From: Pseudomonas sp. P8_229 | GTDB lineage: Bacteria; Pseudomonadota; Gammaproteobacteria; Pseudomonadales; Pseudomonadaceae | Direction of reading: 5' to 3' | DNA: 64,000 nt | Assembly (NCBI RefSeq): GCF_034008635.1 | Contig: NZ_CP125378.1 | Coordinates: 3,968,501 to 4,032,500, forward strand | The notes under the pieces: generated by a model | Seen by the model: only the letters and a program-made list of their open reading frames with translations | What the model was told of the DNA's origin: nothing | Database searches by the model: none | In this document: positions 14,772 to 25,332 of the stretch, piece after piece | Numbering within the stretch: the stretch's first letter is position 1 | Layout of the letters: each line of letters starts with the position of its first letter | Translations under genes and position numbers: made by a program

Positions 14772-16325
14772 ATGCAGTTGATTGAACATTCCGACTCGCC
14801 GCGCTACATCCGCCTGCACGAGCGGGACAACGTAGTGATTGTGGTCAACGACCAAGGCGTACCGGCCGGCACCGAGTTCCCGGACGGTCTGGTGACCGTG
14901 GACTTTGTGCCGCAGAGCCACAAGGTCACCCTCGAGGACATTCCCGAGGGCGGCCAGGTGATTCGCTACGGCCAGACCATCGGCTACGCGTTGCAGCCGA
15001 TCCCGCGTGGCAGTTGGGTCAAGGAAGATCAACTGCGCATGCCGACCGCGCCGCCGCTGGACAGCCTGCCGCTGTCCACCGAAGTGCCGGCCGCACAGGC
15101 GCCGCTGGAAGGCTTCACCTTCGAGGGTTATCGCAATGCCGATGGCACCGTTGGTACGCGCAATATTCTTGGCATCACCACCACGGTGCAGTGCGTTACC
15201 GGCGTGCTCGATCACGCGGTGAAACGCATCAAGGACGAGCTGCTGCCGAAATATCCGCACGTCGATGACGTGGTGGCGTTGACCCACAGTTACGGCTGCG
15301 GCGTGGCGATCACCGCCACCGATGCGTACATCCCGATCCGCACCGTGCGCAATCTGGCGCGCAACCCGAACCTGGGGGGCGAAGCGCTGGTGATCAGCCT
15401 TGGTTGCGAGAAACTGCAGGCCGGGCAGGTGATGCACGAGGACGATGCGTCGGTCGATCTGAGCGAGCCGTGGCTGTATCGCCTGCAGGATTCCAGTCAC
15501 GGTTTCACTGAGATGATCGAGCAGATCATGGCGCTGGCGGAAGTCCGTTTGAAGAAGCTCGACCAGCGCCGCCGCGAGACCGTGCCGGCCTCTGAGCTGA
15601 TCCTCGGCATGCAGTGCGGTGGCAGTGATGCGTTTTCCGGGATCACTGCCAACCCGGCGCTGGGCTACGCCTCGGACTTGTTGTTGCGTGCGGGGGCGAC
15701 GGTGATGTTTTCCGAAGTCACCGAAGTGCGCGATGCGATTTACCTGCTGACTTCACGCGCCGAAACCAAAACCGTTGCCGAGGAACTGGTGCGTGAGATG
15801 GACTGGTACGACCGTTACCTGGCCAAGGGCGAGGCGGATCGCAGCGCCAACACCACGCCGGGCAACAAGAAGGGCGGGCTGTCGAACATTGTCGAGAAGT
15901 CGCTGGGCTCGATCGTCAAATCCGGCAGCAGTGCGATCAACGGCGTGCTCGGCCCGGGCGAGCGCTTCAAACGCAAAGGGCTGATTTTCTGCGCGACCCC
16001 GGCCAGCGATTTTGTCTGCGGCACGTTGCAACTGGCGGCGGGGATGAACCTGCATGTGTTCACCACCGGGCGGGGTACGCCGTATGGATTGGCGATGGCG
16101 CCAGTGGTCAAGGTCTCGACCCGGACCGAGCTGGCGCAGCGCTGGCCGGACCTGATCGACATCGATGCCGGACGGATTGCCACCGGTCGGGCGTCGATAG
16201 AGGAGTTGGGCTGGGAGCTGTTCCACTACTACCTGGATGTGGCGAGCGGCAAGCAGCAGACCTGGGCGGAGAAGCACAAGCTGCATAACGACATCACCCT
16301 GTTCAATCCGGCGCCGATTACTTGA
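14772..16325 (+). CDS. garD: Galactarate dehydratase
   Basis: A 517-residue iron-dependent dehydratase of the UxaA/GarD family. It converts D-galactarate to 5-dehydro-4-deoxyglucarate, the KdgD substrate. Residues 1-90 form the SAF domain ([20 protein letters not shown]). The catalytic part begins near 115 with the family signature [15 protein letters not shown] and continues through [29 protein letters not shown] and the C-terminal TTGRGTPYG. Length matches the family (about 520). It ends the cluster and is followed by a large palindromic repeat. A glucarate dehydratase (gudD) is not in the window. Confidence 0.93.
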   Translation: MQLIEHSDSPRYIRLHERDNVVIVVNDQGVPAGTEFPDGLVTVDFVPQSHKVTLEDIPEGGQVIRYGQTIGYALQPIPRGSWVKEDQLRMPTAPPLDSLPLSTEVPAAQAPLEGFTFEGYRNADGTVGTRNILGITTTVQCVTGVLDHAVKRIKDELLPKYPHVDDVVALTHSYGCGVAITATDAYIPIRTVRNLARNPNLGGEALVISLGCEKLQAGQVMHEDDASVDLSEPWLYRLQDSSHGFTEMIEQIMALAEVRLKKLDQRRRETVPASELILGMQCGGSDAFSGITANPALGYASDLLLRAGATVMFSEVTEVRDAIYLLTSRAETKTVAEELVREMDWYDRYLAKGEADRSANTTPGNKKGGLSNIVEKSLGSIVKSGSSAINGVLGPGERFKRKGLIFCATPASDFVCGTLQLAAGMNLHVFTTGRGTPYGLAMAPVVKVSTRTELAQRWPDLIDIDAGRIATGRASIEELGWELFHYYLDVASGKQQTWAEKHKLHNDITLFNPAPIT

Positions 16326-16333
16326 TACCGAGC

Positions 16334-16446
16334 CGTTGATCGTTCCCACGCTCCGCGTGGGAATGCAGCCCGGGACGCTCCGCGTCTCAAAAGCGTGACG
16401 CGGAGCGTCACAGGAGGCGTTCCCACGCAGAGCGTGGGAACGATCG
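16334..16446. repeat. Palindromic intergenic repeat of about 110 bp
   Basis: TTGATCGTTCCCACGCTCCG from 16336 mirrors CGTGGGAACGATC ending at 16445. Inner arms GACGCTCCGCGTC and GACGCGGAGCGTC also pair. This is the second common palindromic repeat type of pseudomonads, distinct in core sequence from the REP elements. It separates garD from the AEC transporter. Confidence 0.85.
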
Positions 16447-16502
16447 GGGTGAAAGTGGCTTATCATTAGTCCCCTGACGACGCTCACCCAAGGCTCTCCG
16501 GC

Positions 16503-17444
16503 ATGCTGGCAATCTTCCTCGAAACCCTGAACATCACCGCGCCGGTGTTCGCCATGCTGTTTCTCGGGGTGTTGCTCAAACGCATCGACTGGATCAACGA
16601 CAACTTCATCCACACCGCCTCATCGCTGGTGTTCAACGTCAGCATGCCGGCGCTGCTGTTTCTCGGAATCCTGCATGCTGACCTGCACGCTGCTTTGCAA
16701 CCGGCGCTGCTGATCTACTTCGCGCTCGCCACGCTGGCGAGTTTCGCCCTGGCCTGGGGCTGGGCGATTTTTCGTTGCCCGCGCGAGGATCGCGGCATCT
16801 ATACCCAGGGCGCGTTTCGCGGCAACAACGGAGTGATCGGCCTGGCACTGGCGGCGAGCATGTACGGCGACTACGGGATTTCCCTCGGGGCGATCCTCGC
16901 GGCGCTGGTGATCCTGTTCTACAACACCCTGTCGACCATCGTGCTGGCGGTGTACAGCCCGGTGATCAAATCCGATCCGTGGAGCATCTGCAAAAGCGTG
17001 TTCAGCAACCCGCTGATCATCAGCGTGATTGCTGCCGCGCCGTTCGCCTGGTTCAAGATCAGCCTTCCGGGCTGGCTGGAAACCTCTGGCCAGTATCTGG
17101 CGCAAACCACCTTGCCGCTGGCGCTGATCTGCATCGGCGGGACGCTGTCACTGGCGGCGCTGCGCAAGAGCGGGAGCATGGCGCTCAGTTCCAGCCTGCT
17201 GAAGATGATCGGCCTGCCAGTGCTGGCGACGCTCGGCGCGTGGCTGTGGGGTTTTCGCGGGGCGGAGCTGGGGATTCTGTTTCTGTACTTCGGCAGCCCG
17301 ACGGCGGCAGCCAGTTTCGTCATGGCCCGGGCGGCGCAGGGCAATCATGAGCTGGCGGCGGCGATCATTGTGCTGACCACGCTGATGGCGGCGGTGACCA
17401 CCAATGTCGGGATCTTTGTGTTGCAGTGGGGTGGCTGGATCTGA
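16503..17444 (+). CDS. AEC-family transporter
   Basis: A 313-residue integral membrane protein with about ten hydrophobic helices, of the auxin-efflux-carrier (AEC) family. Seen: the first helix LNITAPVFAMLFLGVLLKRI, the conserved crossover-type segment FRGNNGVIGLALAASMYGDYG and the late stretch LFLYFGSPTAAASFVMARA. Bacterial members move organic acids such as malate or malonate. No substrate can be assigned. It is probably expressed alone, bounded by a palindromic repeat and a REP pair. Confidence 0.87.
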   Translation: MLAIFLETLNITAPVFAMLFLGVLLKRIDWINDNFIHTASSLVFNVSMPALLFLGILHADLHAALQPALLIYFALATLASFALAWGWAIFRCPREDRGIYTQGAFRGNNGVIGLALAASMYGDYGISLGAILAALVILFYNTLSTIVLAVYSPVIKSDPWSICKSVFSNPLIISVIAAAPFAWFKISLPGWLETSGQYLAQTTLPLALICIGGTLSLAALRKSGSMALSSSLLKMIGLPVLATLGAWLWGFRGAELGILFLYFGSPTAAASFVMARAAQGNHELAAAIIVLTTLMAAVTTNVGIFVLQWGGWI

Positions 17445-17473
17445 CTGACAGATCTTCAGTGGCGCAAAGGGCC

Positions 17474-17574
17474 TCTTCGCGAGCAAGCCCGCTCCCACAG
17501 GTTTTGTGTTGTTAATCAGATTTCAATAACACCAAAGAACCTTGTGGGAGCGGGTTTGCTCGCGAAGGCGTCAG
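17474..17574. repeat. Inverted REP pair
   Basis: TTCGCGAGCAAGCCCGCTCC from 17477 and TGTGGGAGCGGGTTTGCTCG from 17543 flank about 45 bases between the convergent AEC transporter and the decarboxylase-like gene. Confidence 0.9.
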
Positions 17575-17599
17575 ATCGGATTACTCGAATTTCAATCAG

Positions 17600-17980
17600 T
17601 CACTCAGGTTTCTGGTAGCTGTCGATCACTTCCTGCGCCGCGCGAAACGCATCAATCGCCGCCGGCACGCCGGCATACACCGCGCAATGCAGCAGCGCCT
17701 CACGAATCTCTTCCACTGTGCAGCCATTGTTCAGTGCACCGCGCACGTGGCCTTTCAATTCCTGCGGGCACTTCAATGCCGTCAGCGCCGCCAGGGTGAT
17801 CAGGCTGCGGGTTTTCAGCGGCAGACCTTCGCGATTCCACACACCACCCCAGGCGTGTTCATTGACGAAATCCTGCAAGGGCTGAGTGAACTCGGTGGCG
17901 TTGCCGAGCGCGCGATTAACGAACGCATCGCCCATTACCTGACGGCGGATTTCAACCCCGGATTTCTTCGAATCGGTCAT
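17600..17980 (-). CDS. Carboxymuconolactone decarboxylase family protein
   Basis: A 126-residue all-alpha protein of the PcaC/AhpD-like fold. Seen: RRQVMGDAFVNRAL, NEHAWGGVWNREGLPLKTRSL, LKGHVRGALNNGCTVEEIRE and the C-terminal HCAVYAGVPAAIDAFRAAQE. This matches 4-carboxymuconolactone decarboxylase-like proteins. The AhpD CxxC redox pair is absent. No protocatechuate genes are nearby, so a role in beta-ketoadipate metabolism is unsupported. Start ATG 17980 follows GAGGGATG and overlaps the upstream antiporter stop as ATGA, so translation is likely coupled. Confidence 0.85.
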   Translation of the reverse strand: MTDSKKSGVEIRRQVMGDAFVNRALGNATEFTQPLQDFVNEHAWGGVWNREGLPLKTRSLITLAALTALKCPQELKGHVRGALNNGCTVEEIREALLHCAVYAGVPAAIDAFRAAQEVIDSYQKPE

Positions 17981-19038
17981 GGCACATCCCTCTTGTGGTG
18001 TTGGCGGCGCCAGGCGCGTACGGACGTGAACAACAGGAACGCCAGCAGCGTCGGCAGCACGTAAAACAGCATCAGTTTTTCCAGTTTGCCGGCCAGCGGC
18101 ATGCCGGTGGTGAACGACACCACATGCAGCCCGTAAGCCAGGTACAAACCGAGCAGCAACAAACCTTCGGCACGGGTCACGCGGTAGCCGGAATAGAACA
18201 CCGGCAGGCAAAGCGCGGCGACGCCGAGCATCACCGGCAGGTCGAAATCCAGCGCGTTGGGCGACACCGACAAGGGGGTTGGTGCGATCAGCGCGGTGAT
18301 GCCGAGCACCCCTAGCAGGTTGAACAGGTTGGCGCCGATCACGTTGCCCACCGCAATGTCGCGCTGGCCGCGCAATGCGGCGATCAGCGAGGTGGCGAGT
18401 TCCGGCAATGAGGTGCCGACCGCGACCACGGTCAGGCCGATCACTCGCTCGGAGAAGCCCAGGTCAGTCGCCACCGCCACGGCCGCGCCCAGCAGCAAAT
18501 GCCCGGCGAACACCAGCAGCGCCAAACCAACGACGATCATCAGCAAACTGCTGAACCACGGTGCGTGCGGCGTGTTCGGCAATTCCGAATGCGGCCGGGC
18601 CGAGTGCCGCGACTGGCGCAGCAGCAGGCCCAGATACAGCGCCAGCGCGGCGAGCAACAGAATGCCGTCGAAGCGGCCGATCTGTTCATTCCACGCGAGG
18701 ACGAACACCAGGAGGCTGGCGCCGATCATCAGTGGGATGTCCAGGCGCACCAGTTGCCTGGAGACCCGCAGCGGAATGATCAGCGCCGACAGACCGAGGG
18801 TCACCAGGATGTTGAAGATACTGCTGCCGATCACGCTGCCGACGGCGATGTCGGGGTTGTGCGCCAGTGTCGCCTGCAAGCTGACGGCCATTTGCGGGGC
18901 GCTGCTGCCGAGAGCGACGATGGTCAGGCCGATGATCAGCGGACGCACGTGCAGGCGCGCGGCCAGACGCACAGCGGCGCGTACCATCAGTTCGGCGCCG
19001 ATGATCAGCAGAAACAGGCCGCTGAGCAGTTCGATCAC
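17977..19038 (-). CDS. Calcium/sodium antiporter, CaCA family (YrbG-like)
   Basis: A membrane exchanger with two inverted halves, each carrying the alpha-repeat: first GLTIVALGSSAPQMAVSLQA with VGSVIGSSIFNILVTLG, second GLTVVAVGTSLPELATSLIA with VGNVIGANLFNLLGVLG. This is the YrbG/CaCA pattern with acidic ion-binding residues in the second repeat (PELATS); in the first the usual Glu is Gln (SAPQMA). The start is uncertain. GTG 19038 gives 353 residues and aligns with the family N-terminus but has no good ribosome site. A CTG at 19077 follows GGAG closely; no ATG fits. Operon with the upstream RlpA-like and downstream decarboxylase-like genes. Confidence 0.85.
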   Translation of the reverse strand: MIELLSGLFLLIIGAELMVRAAVRLAARLHVRPLIIGLTIVALGSSAPQMAVSLQATLAHNPDIAVGSVIGSSIFNILVTLGLSALIIPLRVSRQLVRLDIPLMIGASLLVFVLAWNEQIGRFDGILLLAALALYLGLLLRQSRHSARPHSELPNTPHAPWFSSLLMIVVGLALLVFAGHLLLGAAVAVATDLGFSERVIGLTVVAVGTSLPELATSLIAALRGQRDIAVGNVIGANLFNLLGVLGITALIAPTPLSVSPNALDFDLPVMLGVAALCLPVFYSGYRVTRAEGLLLLGLYLAYGLHVVSFTTGMPLAGKLEKLMLFYVLPTLLAFLLFTSVRAWRRQHHKRDVP

Positions 19039-19084
19039 GTTGATCAGCGGTAAATCGGCCAGAGCAAAAATAGTCAGCGCTCCA

Positions 19085-19459
19085 TCAGTCGTCGAGAGCC
19101 TGTATACGAACCCGCGCCGTGCCGCTGCTGAGCATGCCAAGTCGTTCGGCAGCCTCACGCGAGACATCGATCAAGCGGCCACGGGTGTGCGGTCCGCGAT
19201 CATTGATGCGCACAATGCAGGATTTGTCGTTTTTCAGGTTGGTGACCTTCACCCGCGTGCCGAACGGCAGTTGGCGATGGGCGGCGGTCAGGGAATGCTG
19301 GTTGAACGCCTCGCCGCTGGCGGTGCGTTTACCGTGGTGCTTGGCACCGTAATAGGAGGCGACGCCGGTCTGGTCGTAACCGTGCGGGTCGATGATGTCG
19401 TTGCTGGCGCAACCGGCCAGTAGCGAGAGCAGGGCGCAGCCAATGAGCAGACGCTTCAT
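19085..19459 (-). CDS. RlpA-like septal ring lipoprotein
   Basis: A 124-residue lipoprotein. The signal ends in the lipobox LAGC (Cys17), after which the mature protein is essentially one double-psi beta-barrel (ASYYGAKHHGKRTASGEAFN, LPFGTRVKVTNL, INDRGPHTRGRLIDVSREAA). It lacks the SPOR domain of full-length RlpA, so it belongs with the short RlpA-like set. RlpA cleaves naked glycan strands at the septum in P. aeruginosa. Whether this short form has the activity is unknown, though the key Asp of NDRGP is present. It appears to head a three-gene minus-strand operon. Confidence 0.87.
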   Translation of the reverse strand: MKRLLIGCALLSLLAGCASNDIIDPHGYDQTGVASYYGAKHHGKRTASGEAFNQHSLTAAHRQLPFGTRVKVTNLKNDKSCIVRINDRGPHTRGRLIDVSREAAERLGMLSSGTARVRIQALDD

Positions 19460-19506
19460 TCAAAGGTTTCCCTAAACAATTGTGGGAATAATCCTTTGTG
19501 GAATAC

Positions 19507-19550
19507 GAGCTTTTGTAGTGAGGGGATAAATCCCCTCACCACAGAAGCTC
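19507..19550. repeat. Hairpin-forming palindrome
   Basis: GTGAGGGGAT and ATCCCCTCAC flank AA, with outer arms GAGCTT and AAGCTC. It resembles the arms of the larger element at 3570-3703 and is probably a single copy of the same repeat type. It lies upstream of the RlpA-like gene. Confidence 0.7.
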
Positions 19551-19581
19551 TGCTGCCACAGAAGTTTGCTCCCACATGGAT

Positions 19582-19608
19582 TGGAGCCAGGCTTTGGATC
19601 TGGCTCCA
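19582..19608 (-). terminator. Hairpin after gatB
   Basis: TGGAGCCAG 19582-19590 pairs with CTGGCTCCA 19600-19608. It sits 7 bases past the gatB stop on the minus strand, as expected for the end of gatCAB. There is no strong T-run. Confidence 0.65.
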
Positions 19609-19614
19609 TTGTGG

Positions 19615-21060
19615 TCAGCCTTCGAGCTTGCTTTTCAGCAGTTCGTTCACTTGCTGCGGGTTGGCCTTGCCTTTGGAGGCTTTCATGGCCTGGCCGACGA
19701 AGAAGCCGAACATTTTGCCGCGCTTGGCTTCATCAGCCGCACGATATTGTTCAACTTGCTCGGCGTTGGCCGCGAGCATTTCGTCCAGCACGGCCGAGAT
19801 CGCGCCGGTGTCGGTCACTTGCTTGAGGCCGCGCTTGTCGATGATCTCGTCCGCGCTGCCTTCGCCGTTGGCCATCGCTTCGAACACTACCTTGGCGATC
19901 TTGCCGGAGATGGTGTTGTCCTTGATGCGCTGCAGCATGCCGCCCAATAGTTCGGCAGACACTGGCGACTCGTCGATGTCCAGGCCTTGCTTGTTGAGCA
20001 GGCTGCCCAACTCGACCATTACCCAGTTCGCTGCCAGTTTGGCGTCGCCGCCGATGCTCGCGACTTTCTCGAAGTAATCGGCTTGCTCGCGGCTGGTGGC
20101 CAGGACGCTGGCGTCATAGACCGACAGACCGAATTGCTCCTGGAAGCGCTCGCGTTTCTGCGGTGGCAGTTCCGGCAGGGTGGCGCGCACCTCGCCCAGG
20201 AACGACTCTTCGATGACCACTGGCAGCAGGTCCGGATCGGGGAAGTAACGGTAGTCGTTGGCTTCCTCTTTGGAACGCATCGGACGGGTCTCGTCCTTGT
20301 TCGGATCGTACAGACGGGTCTGCTGGATCACTTTGCCGCCGTCTTCGATCAACTCGATCTGACGCTGGATCTCGGAGTTGATCGCCTTCTCGATGAAACG
20401 GAACGAGTTGACGTTCTTGATCTCGCAGCGGGTGCCGAATTCAACCTGGCCTTTCGGACGGATCGACACGTTGCAGTCGCAACGCAGCGAGCCTTCAGCC
20501 ATGTTGCCGTCGCAGATGCCCAGATAGCGCACGAGTGCGTGGATCGCCTTGACGTAAGCCACGGCTTCCTTGGCGCTGCGCATGTCCGGTTCGGACACGA
20601 TTTCCAGCAGCGGCGTGCCGGCACGGTTCAGGTCGATGCCGGTGGCACCGTTGAATTCTTCGTGCAGGCTCTTGCCGGCGTCTTCTTCCAGATGCGCGCG
20701 GGTGATGCCGACACGTTTGACGGTGCCGTCTTCCAGGGCGATGTCCAGGTGGCCCTTGCCGACGATCGGCAACTCCATCTGGCTGATCTGGTAGCCCTTC
20801 GGCAGGTCTGGGTAGAAGTAGTTTTTACGGGCGAACACGTTGTGCTGACCGATCTCGGCGTCAATCGCCAGACCGAACATCACCGCCATGCGCACTGCTT
20901 CCTGGTTCAGCACCGGCAACACGCCGGGCATACCCAGGTCGATCAGGCTGGCCTGGGTGTTCGGCTCGGAACCGAACGTGGTGGAACTACCGGAAAAGAT
21001 TTTCGACCGGGTGGTGAGCTGAGTGTGAATCTCCAGCCCGATCACGACTTCCCATTGCAT
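19615..21060 (-). CDS. gatB: Asp-tRNA(Asn)/Glu-tRNA(Gln) amidotransferase subunit B
   Basis: A 481-residue subunit of the GatCAB complex, which binds mischarged Glu-tRNA(Gln) or Asp-tRNA(Asn) and activates the acyl group with ATP before amidation. Seen: start [15 protein letters not shown], then [20 protein letters not shown] and the conserved [16 protein letters not shown] and [11 protein letters not shown]. The C-terminal YqeY-like tail includes the kinked segment near KRGLKQ and ends [23 protein letters not shown] 21060 follows GAGGAGA. It lies 10 bases downstream of gatA in the order gatC-gatA-gatB. Confidence 0.97.
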   Translation of the reverse strand: MQWEVVIGLEIHTQLTTRSKIFSGSSTTFGSEPNTQASLIDLGMPGVLPVLNQEAVRMAVMFGLAIDAEIGQHNVFARKNYFYPDLPKGYQISQMELPIVGKGHLDIALEDGTVKRVGITRAHLEEDAGKSLHEEFNGATGIDLNRAGTPLLEIVSEPDMRSAKEAVAYVKAIHALVRYLGICDGNMAEGSLRCDCNVSIRPKGQVEFGTRCEIKNVNSFRFIEKAINSEIQRQIELIEDGGKVIQQTRLYDPNKDETRPMRSKEEANDYRYFPDPDLLPVVIEESFLGEVRATLPELPPQKRERFQEQFGLSVYDASVLATSREQADYFEKVASIGGDAKLAANWVMVELGSLLNKQGLDIDESPVSAELLGGMLQRIKDNTISGKIAKVVFEAMANGEGSADEIIDKRGLKQVTDTGAISAVLDEMLAANAEQVEQYRAADEAKRGKMFGFFVGQAMKASKGKANPQQVNELLKSKLEG

Positions 21061-21070
21061 GTGTGTCTCC

Positions 21071-22522
21071 TCAGAAGCCGGTTGGGGTGCGGGTGTGCCA
21101 GTCAGTGTTGAGCTGATACTGGTGCGCAACATTGAGCAGGCGACCTTCCTGGAAATACGGCGCGAGCAACTGCACGCCAACCGGCAGACCATCGACAAAA
21201 CCGGCCGGCATCGACAGGCCCGGCAGGCCCGCGAGGTTGGCGGTGATGGTGTAGACGTCTTCCAGATAGGCAGCGACCGGGTCGCTGTTCTTGGCGCCGA
21301 GTTTCCAGGCCGGGTTCGGCGTGGTCGGGCCGAGGATGATGTCGACTTCATTAAAGGCCGCCATGAAGTCGTTCTTCACCAGACGACGGATCTTCTGCGC
21401 TTTGAGGTAGTAGGCGTCGTAGTAACCGGCGGACAGCGCGTAGGCGCCGACCATGATCCGGCGCTGGACTTCCGGGCCGAAGCCTTCGCCACGGGAGCGT
21501 TTGTACAGGTCGATCAGGTCTTTCGGCTGCTCGCAACGGTGGCCGAAACGCACGCCGTCGAAACGCGACAGGTTCGAGGAGGCTTCTGCCGGCGCGATCA
21601 CGTAGTACGCAGGGATTGCGTGCTGCATGTTCGGCAGGCTGATTTCCTTGATCACCGCACCGAGCTTCTGCAGCTCTTTGATGCTGTTCTGGATCAGCTC
21701 GGCGATGCGCGGGTCGAGACCGGCGCTGAAGTATTCCTTCGGCACGCCGATGCGCAGGCCCTGCAGCGAAGTGTTGAGGCTGGCGGAGTAATCCGGAACC
21801 GGCTCGTCGATGCTGGTGGAGTCGTTCTGGTCGAACCCGGCCATACCTTGCAACAAAATTGCGCAGTCTTCGGCAGTGCGTGCCAACGGGCCGCCCTGAT
21901 CGAGGCTGGAGGCGTAAGCAATCATGCCCCAGCGCGAAACACGACCGTAGGTCGGTTTCAGGCCGGTGAGGTTGGTGAACGCGGCTGGCTGACGGATCGA
22001 GCCGCCGGTGTCGGTGGCCGTGGCCGCTGGCAACAGACGAGCGGCAACCGCCGCCGCCGAACCGCCGGACGAACCGCCCGGTACGTGTTCCAGATTCCAC
22101 GGGTTTTTCACCGCGCCGTACCAGCTCGACTCGTTGGCCGAACCCATGGCGAATTCGTCCATGTTGGTCTTGCCCAGGGTCACGGCGCCGGCAGCGGCCA
22201 GTTTCGCAACCACGGTGGCGTCGTACGGGGCTTTGAAGTTGTCGAGCATCTTCGAGCCGCAGCTGGTGCGAATGCCCTGGGTGCAGAACAGGTCCTTGTG
22301 AGCGATCGGCGCACCCAGCAGGGCGCCGCTCTCACCGTTGGCGCGGCGTGCATCGGCGGCTTTCGCCTGCTCGATGGCCAGCTCTTCGGTGAGGCTGATG
22401 AAACTGTTGAGCTGCGGATCGAGCTGGGTGATGCGCGCCAGCAGGACTTTGGTCAGCTCTTCGGAGGAAAACTTTTTATCGGCGAGACCGCGGGCGATCT
22501 CGGCCAGAGTCATTTGATGCAT
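21071..22522 (-). CDS. gatA: Asp-tRNA(Asn)/Glu-tRNA(Gln) amidotransferase subunit A
   Basis: A 483-residue amidase-signature enzyme that releases ammonia from glutamine for GatB. The catalytic Ser-cisSer-Lys triad is visible: Lys76 (APIAHKDLF), Ser151 ([11 protein letters not shown]) and Ser175 ([12 protein letters not shown]). The spacing 75 and 99 matches known GatA. The start is [13 protein letters not shown] at 22522, with an AAAGAG ribosome site. The second Met (three codons later) cannot be excluded. It is the middle gene of the operon. Confidence 0.97.
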   Translation of the reverse strand: MHQMTLAEIARGLADKKFSSEELTKVLLARITQLDPQLNSFISLTEELAIEQAKAADARRANGESGALLGAPIAHKDLFCTQGIRTSCGSKMLDNFKAPYDATVVAKLAAAGAVTLGKTNMDEFAMGSANESSWYGAVKNPWNLEHVPGGSSGGSAAAVAARLLPAATATDTGGSIRQPAAFTNLTGLKPTYGRVSRWGMIAYASSLDQGGPLARTAEDCAILLQGMAGFDQNDSTSIDEPVPDYSASLNTSLQGLRIGVPKEYFSAGLDPRIAELIQNSIKELQKLGAVIKEISLPNMQHAIPAYYVIAPAEASSNLSRFDGVRFGHRCEQPKDLIDLYKRSRGEGFGPEVQRRIMVGAYALSAGYYDAYYLKAQKIRRLVKNDFMAAFNEVDIILGPTTPNPAWKLGAKNSDPVAAYLEDVYTITANLAGLPGLSMPAGFVDGLPVGVQLLAPYFQEGRLLNVAHQYQLNTDWHTRTPTGF

Positions 22523-22538
22523 TGCAGGCTCTTTCCCT

Positions 22539-22826
22539 TTAGTCGATGACTTTCGGAACCAGATACAGGCCGTTTTCGACCGCTGGTGCGATGGACTGGT
22601 AAGCCTCGCGGTGATTGGTCTCGGTCACGACGTCGGCGCGCAGGCGCTGACTGGCTTCCAGCGGGTGGGCCAAAGGCTCGATACCGTCGGTATTGACGGC
22701 CTGCATTTCGTCGACCAGCCCGAGAATGCTGTTGAGGGCGGAAGTAATGTGTGGAAGATCGGCATCATTGAGGCCAAGGCAGGCCAGATGAGCGATTTTT
22801 TCCACGTCGGAGCGTTCTAGCGCCAT
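22539..22826 (-). CDS. gatC: Asp-tRNA(Asn)/Glu-tRNA(Gln) amidotransferase subunit C
   Basis: A 95-residue linker subunit that wraps around GatA and GatB to stabilise the complex. Seen: the conserved N-terminal helix [16 protein letters not shown], the central helix [16 protein letters not shown], the [17 protein letters not shown] loop and the C-terminal [12 protein letters not shown]. It is the first gene of the minus-strand gatCAB operon, transcribed divergently from mreB across a 211-base promoter region. Confidence 0.95.
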   Translation of the reverse strand: MALERSDVEKIAHLACLGLNDADLPHITSALNSILGLVDEMQAVNTDGIEPLAHPLEASQRLRADVVTETNHREAYQSIAPAVENGLYLVPKVID

Positions 22827-23025
22827 CGGGATTCTCCTGTGGAAAACAGAACGGACGGCGTCCGTGTGTTAGATTGTCGGAACACTACCGCACTTCTACG
22901 GTCATAAGGCCGCGATTGTGGGGCTTGGTGCACAGAAAAGCGGCCAATTTAACATATTGGCGCCTTGCCCAAAATCCCTGTCGTTGTTAGAGTTTGCCGC
23001 ACTTTTTTACCCACGCGTTGCCTAG

Positions 23026-24075
<1,050 letters not shown>

Positions 24076-24105
24076 GTGCTGGTTTGCAATACGTGGGTGA
24101 GCGCG

Positions 24106-24131
24106 CAGGCAGCACTTTGCAGTGCTGCCTG
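24106..24131 (+). promoter_or_regulatory. Attenuator-like hairpin between mreB and mreC
   Basis: CAGGCAGCACT 24106-24116 pairs perfectly with AGTGCTGCCTG 24121-24131 around a TTGC loop. The T-run after it is weak (GTTGGCGTTTATCTT). It is placed to reduce read-through into mreCD or to protect the mreB 3' end. I see no mreC promoter that I can support. Confidence 0.6.
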
Positions 24132-24202
24132 TTGGCGTTTATCTTCTGTCAGTCTTCATCCAGGCCGGTTTGATGCCGTATGAATAAACAGAACATTTGC
24201 CT

Positions 24203-24219
24203 GGGAGGAGCGGCTTATT
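24203..24219 (+). promoter_or_regulatory. Strong Shine-Dalgarno placed before an ATT codon (mreC start)
   Basis: GGGAGGAG at 24203-24210 is followed after six bases by ATT at 24217. No ATG, GTG or TTG lies between the in-frame TGA (24181) and a TTG at 24247, which has only a weak AAGGG before it. Confidence 0.6.
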
Positions 24220-25332
24220 AAACCGCTTTTCGCCAAGGGCCCTTCGTTGGGCGTGCGCCTGTTGGTGCTGGCCGTGCTGTCGATCGCGCTGATGGTGGTC
24301 GATGCTCGCTTCGATCTGCTCAAGCCTGCGCGCAAACAAGCGTCGCTGGTGCTTATGGATGCCTACTGGATCACTGACCTGCCTGGACGGCTGTGGGAAG
24401 GGATTGCCAGCCAGTTCGGCAGCCGCACCGAGCTTGTCGCCGAAAACGAAAAACTCAAGACCGAAAACCTGCTCTTGCAGGGTCGCATGCAGAAGCTTGC
24501 CGCCCTCACCGAGCAGAACGTTCGGCTGCGCGAGTTGCTCAATTCCTCCGCGCTGGTCAACGAAAAGGTCGAAGTGGCCGAGTTGATCGGCATGGACCCC
24601 AACCCGTTCACTCATCGCATCATCATCAATAAAGGTGAGCGTGATGGCGTGGTCCTCGGTCAGCCTGTACTCGATGCGCGCGGCTTGATGGGCCAGGTGG
24701 TCGAGTTGATGCCGTACACCTCTCGCGTGCTGCTGCTCACTGACAGCACTCACAGCATTCCCGTGCAGGTCAATCGCAACGGTTTGCGGGCGATTGCCAG
24801 CGGCACCGGCAATCCTGAGCGCCTGGAATTGCGCCACGTGGCCGACACGGCGGACATCAAGGAAGGCGATCTGCTGGTCAGTTCCGGTCTCGGTCAGCGC
24901 TTCCCGGCAGGCTATCCGGTCGCGACCGTGAAGGAAGTGATCCACGATTCCGGCCAGCCGTTTGCCATCGTTCGTGCCGTACCGACTGCCGCGCTGAACC
25001 GCAGCCGCTACATGTTGCTGGTGTTCAGCGACAATCGCACGGCCGAAGAACGTGCCAACGATGCGGCGCAGGCCCAGGAAAGTCTCGATGCGCAGGGCGG
25101 TGGTCCGGTGATTCCCGCAACGGTACCGAAAACCGTGACCCCGCCTGCCGCCGCAACACCCCCTGCCACTGCACCTGCTGCCAGCACTCCACCGGCCAAG
25201 CCCGCTGCAAGCAAACCGCCCGCTGCTGCAAAACCACCTGCAGCCAGTAAGCCACCGGTGAGTCAACCTGCTGCTCGACCGGCGGCCAAACCGCCTGTCA
25301 TCGCGCCGGCAACAACCGGGAGACAAGAATAA
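24217..25332 (+). CDS. mreC: Rod-shape determining protein MreC (probable ATT start)
   Basis: A bitopic periplasmic scaffold of 371 residues that links MreB to the wall elongation enzymes. From the ATT start it reads IKPLFAKGPSLG, followed by the membrane segment RLLVLAVLSIALMVV (residues about 14-29). A coiled coil follows (LVAENEKLKTENLLLQGRMQ), then the double beta-barrel core (GRMQKLAALTEQN through YPVATVKEVIHD). The tail, from about residue 300, is a long Pro/Ala/Lys low-complexity stretch, not part of the fold and longer than in enteric MreC. The stop overlaps the mreD start by one base. If ATT is not used, the TTG at 24247 gives 361 residues. Confidence 0.92.
   Translation: MKPLFAKGPSLGVRLLVLAVLSIALMVVDARFDLLKPARKQASLVLMDAYWITDLPGRLWEGIASQFGSRTELVAENEKLKTENLLLQGRMQKLAALTEQNVRLRELLNSSALVNEKVEVAELIGMDPNPFTHRIIINKGERDGVVLGQPVLDARGLMGQVVELMPYTSRVLLLTDSTHSIPVQVNRNGLRAIASGTGNPERLELRHVADTADIKEGDLLVSSGLGQRFPAGYPVATVKEVIHDSGQPFAIVRAVPTAALNRSRYMLLVFSDNRTAEERANDAAQAQESLDAQGGGPVIPATVPKTVTPPAAATPPATAPAASTPPAKPAASKPPAAAKPPAASKPPVSQPAARPAAKPPVIAPATTGRQE

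Noticed and set aside
20349..21351. An N-terminal extension of gatB to 21351.
   Set aside because: It would overlap the conserved end of gatA. The standard [15 protein letters not shown] start at 21060 has a strong GAGGAGA site.
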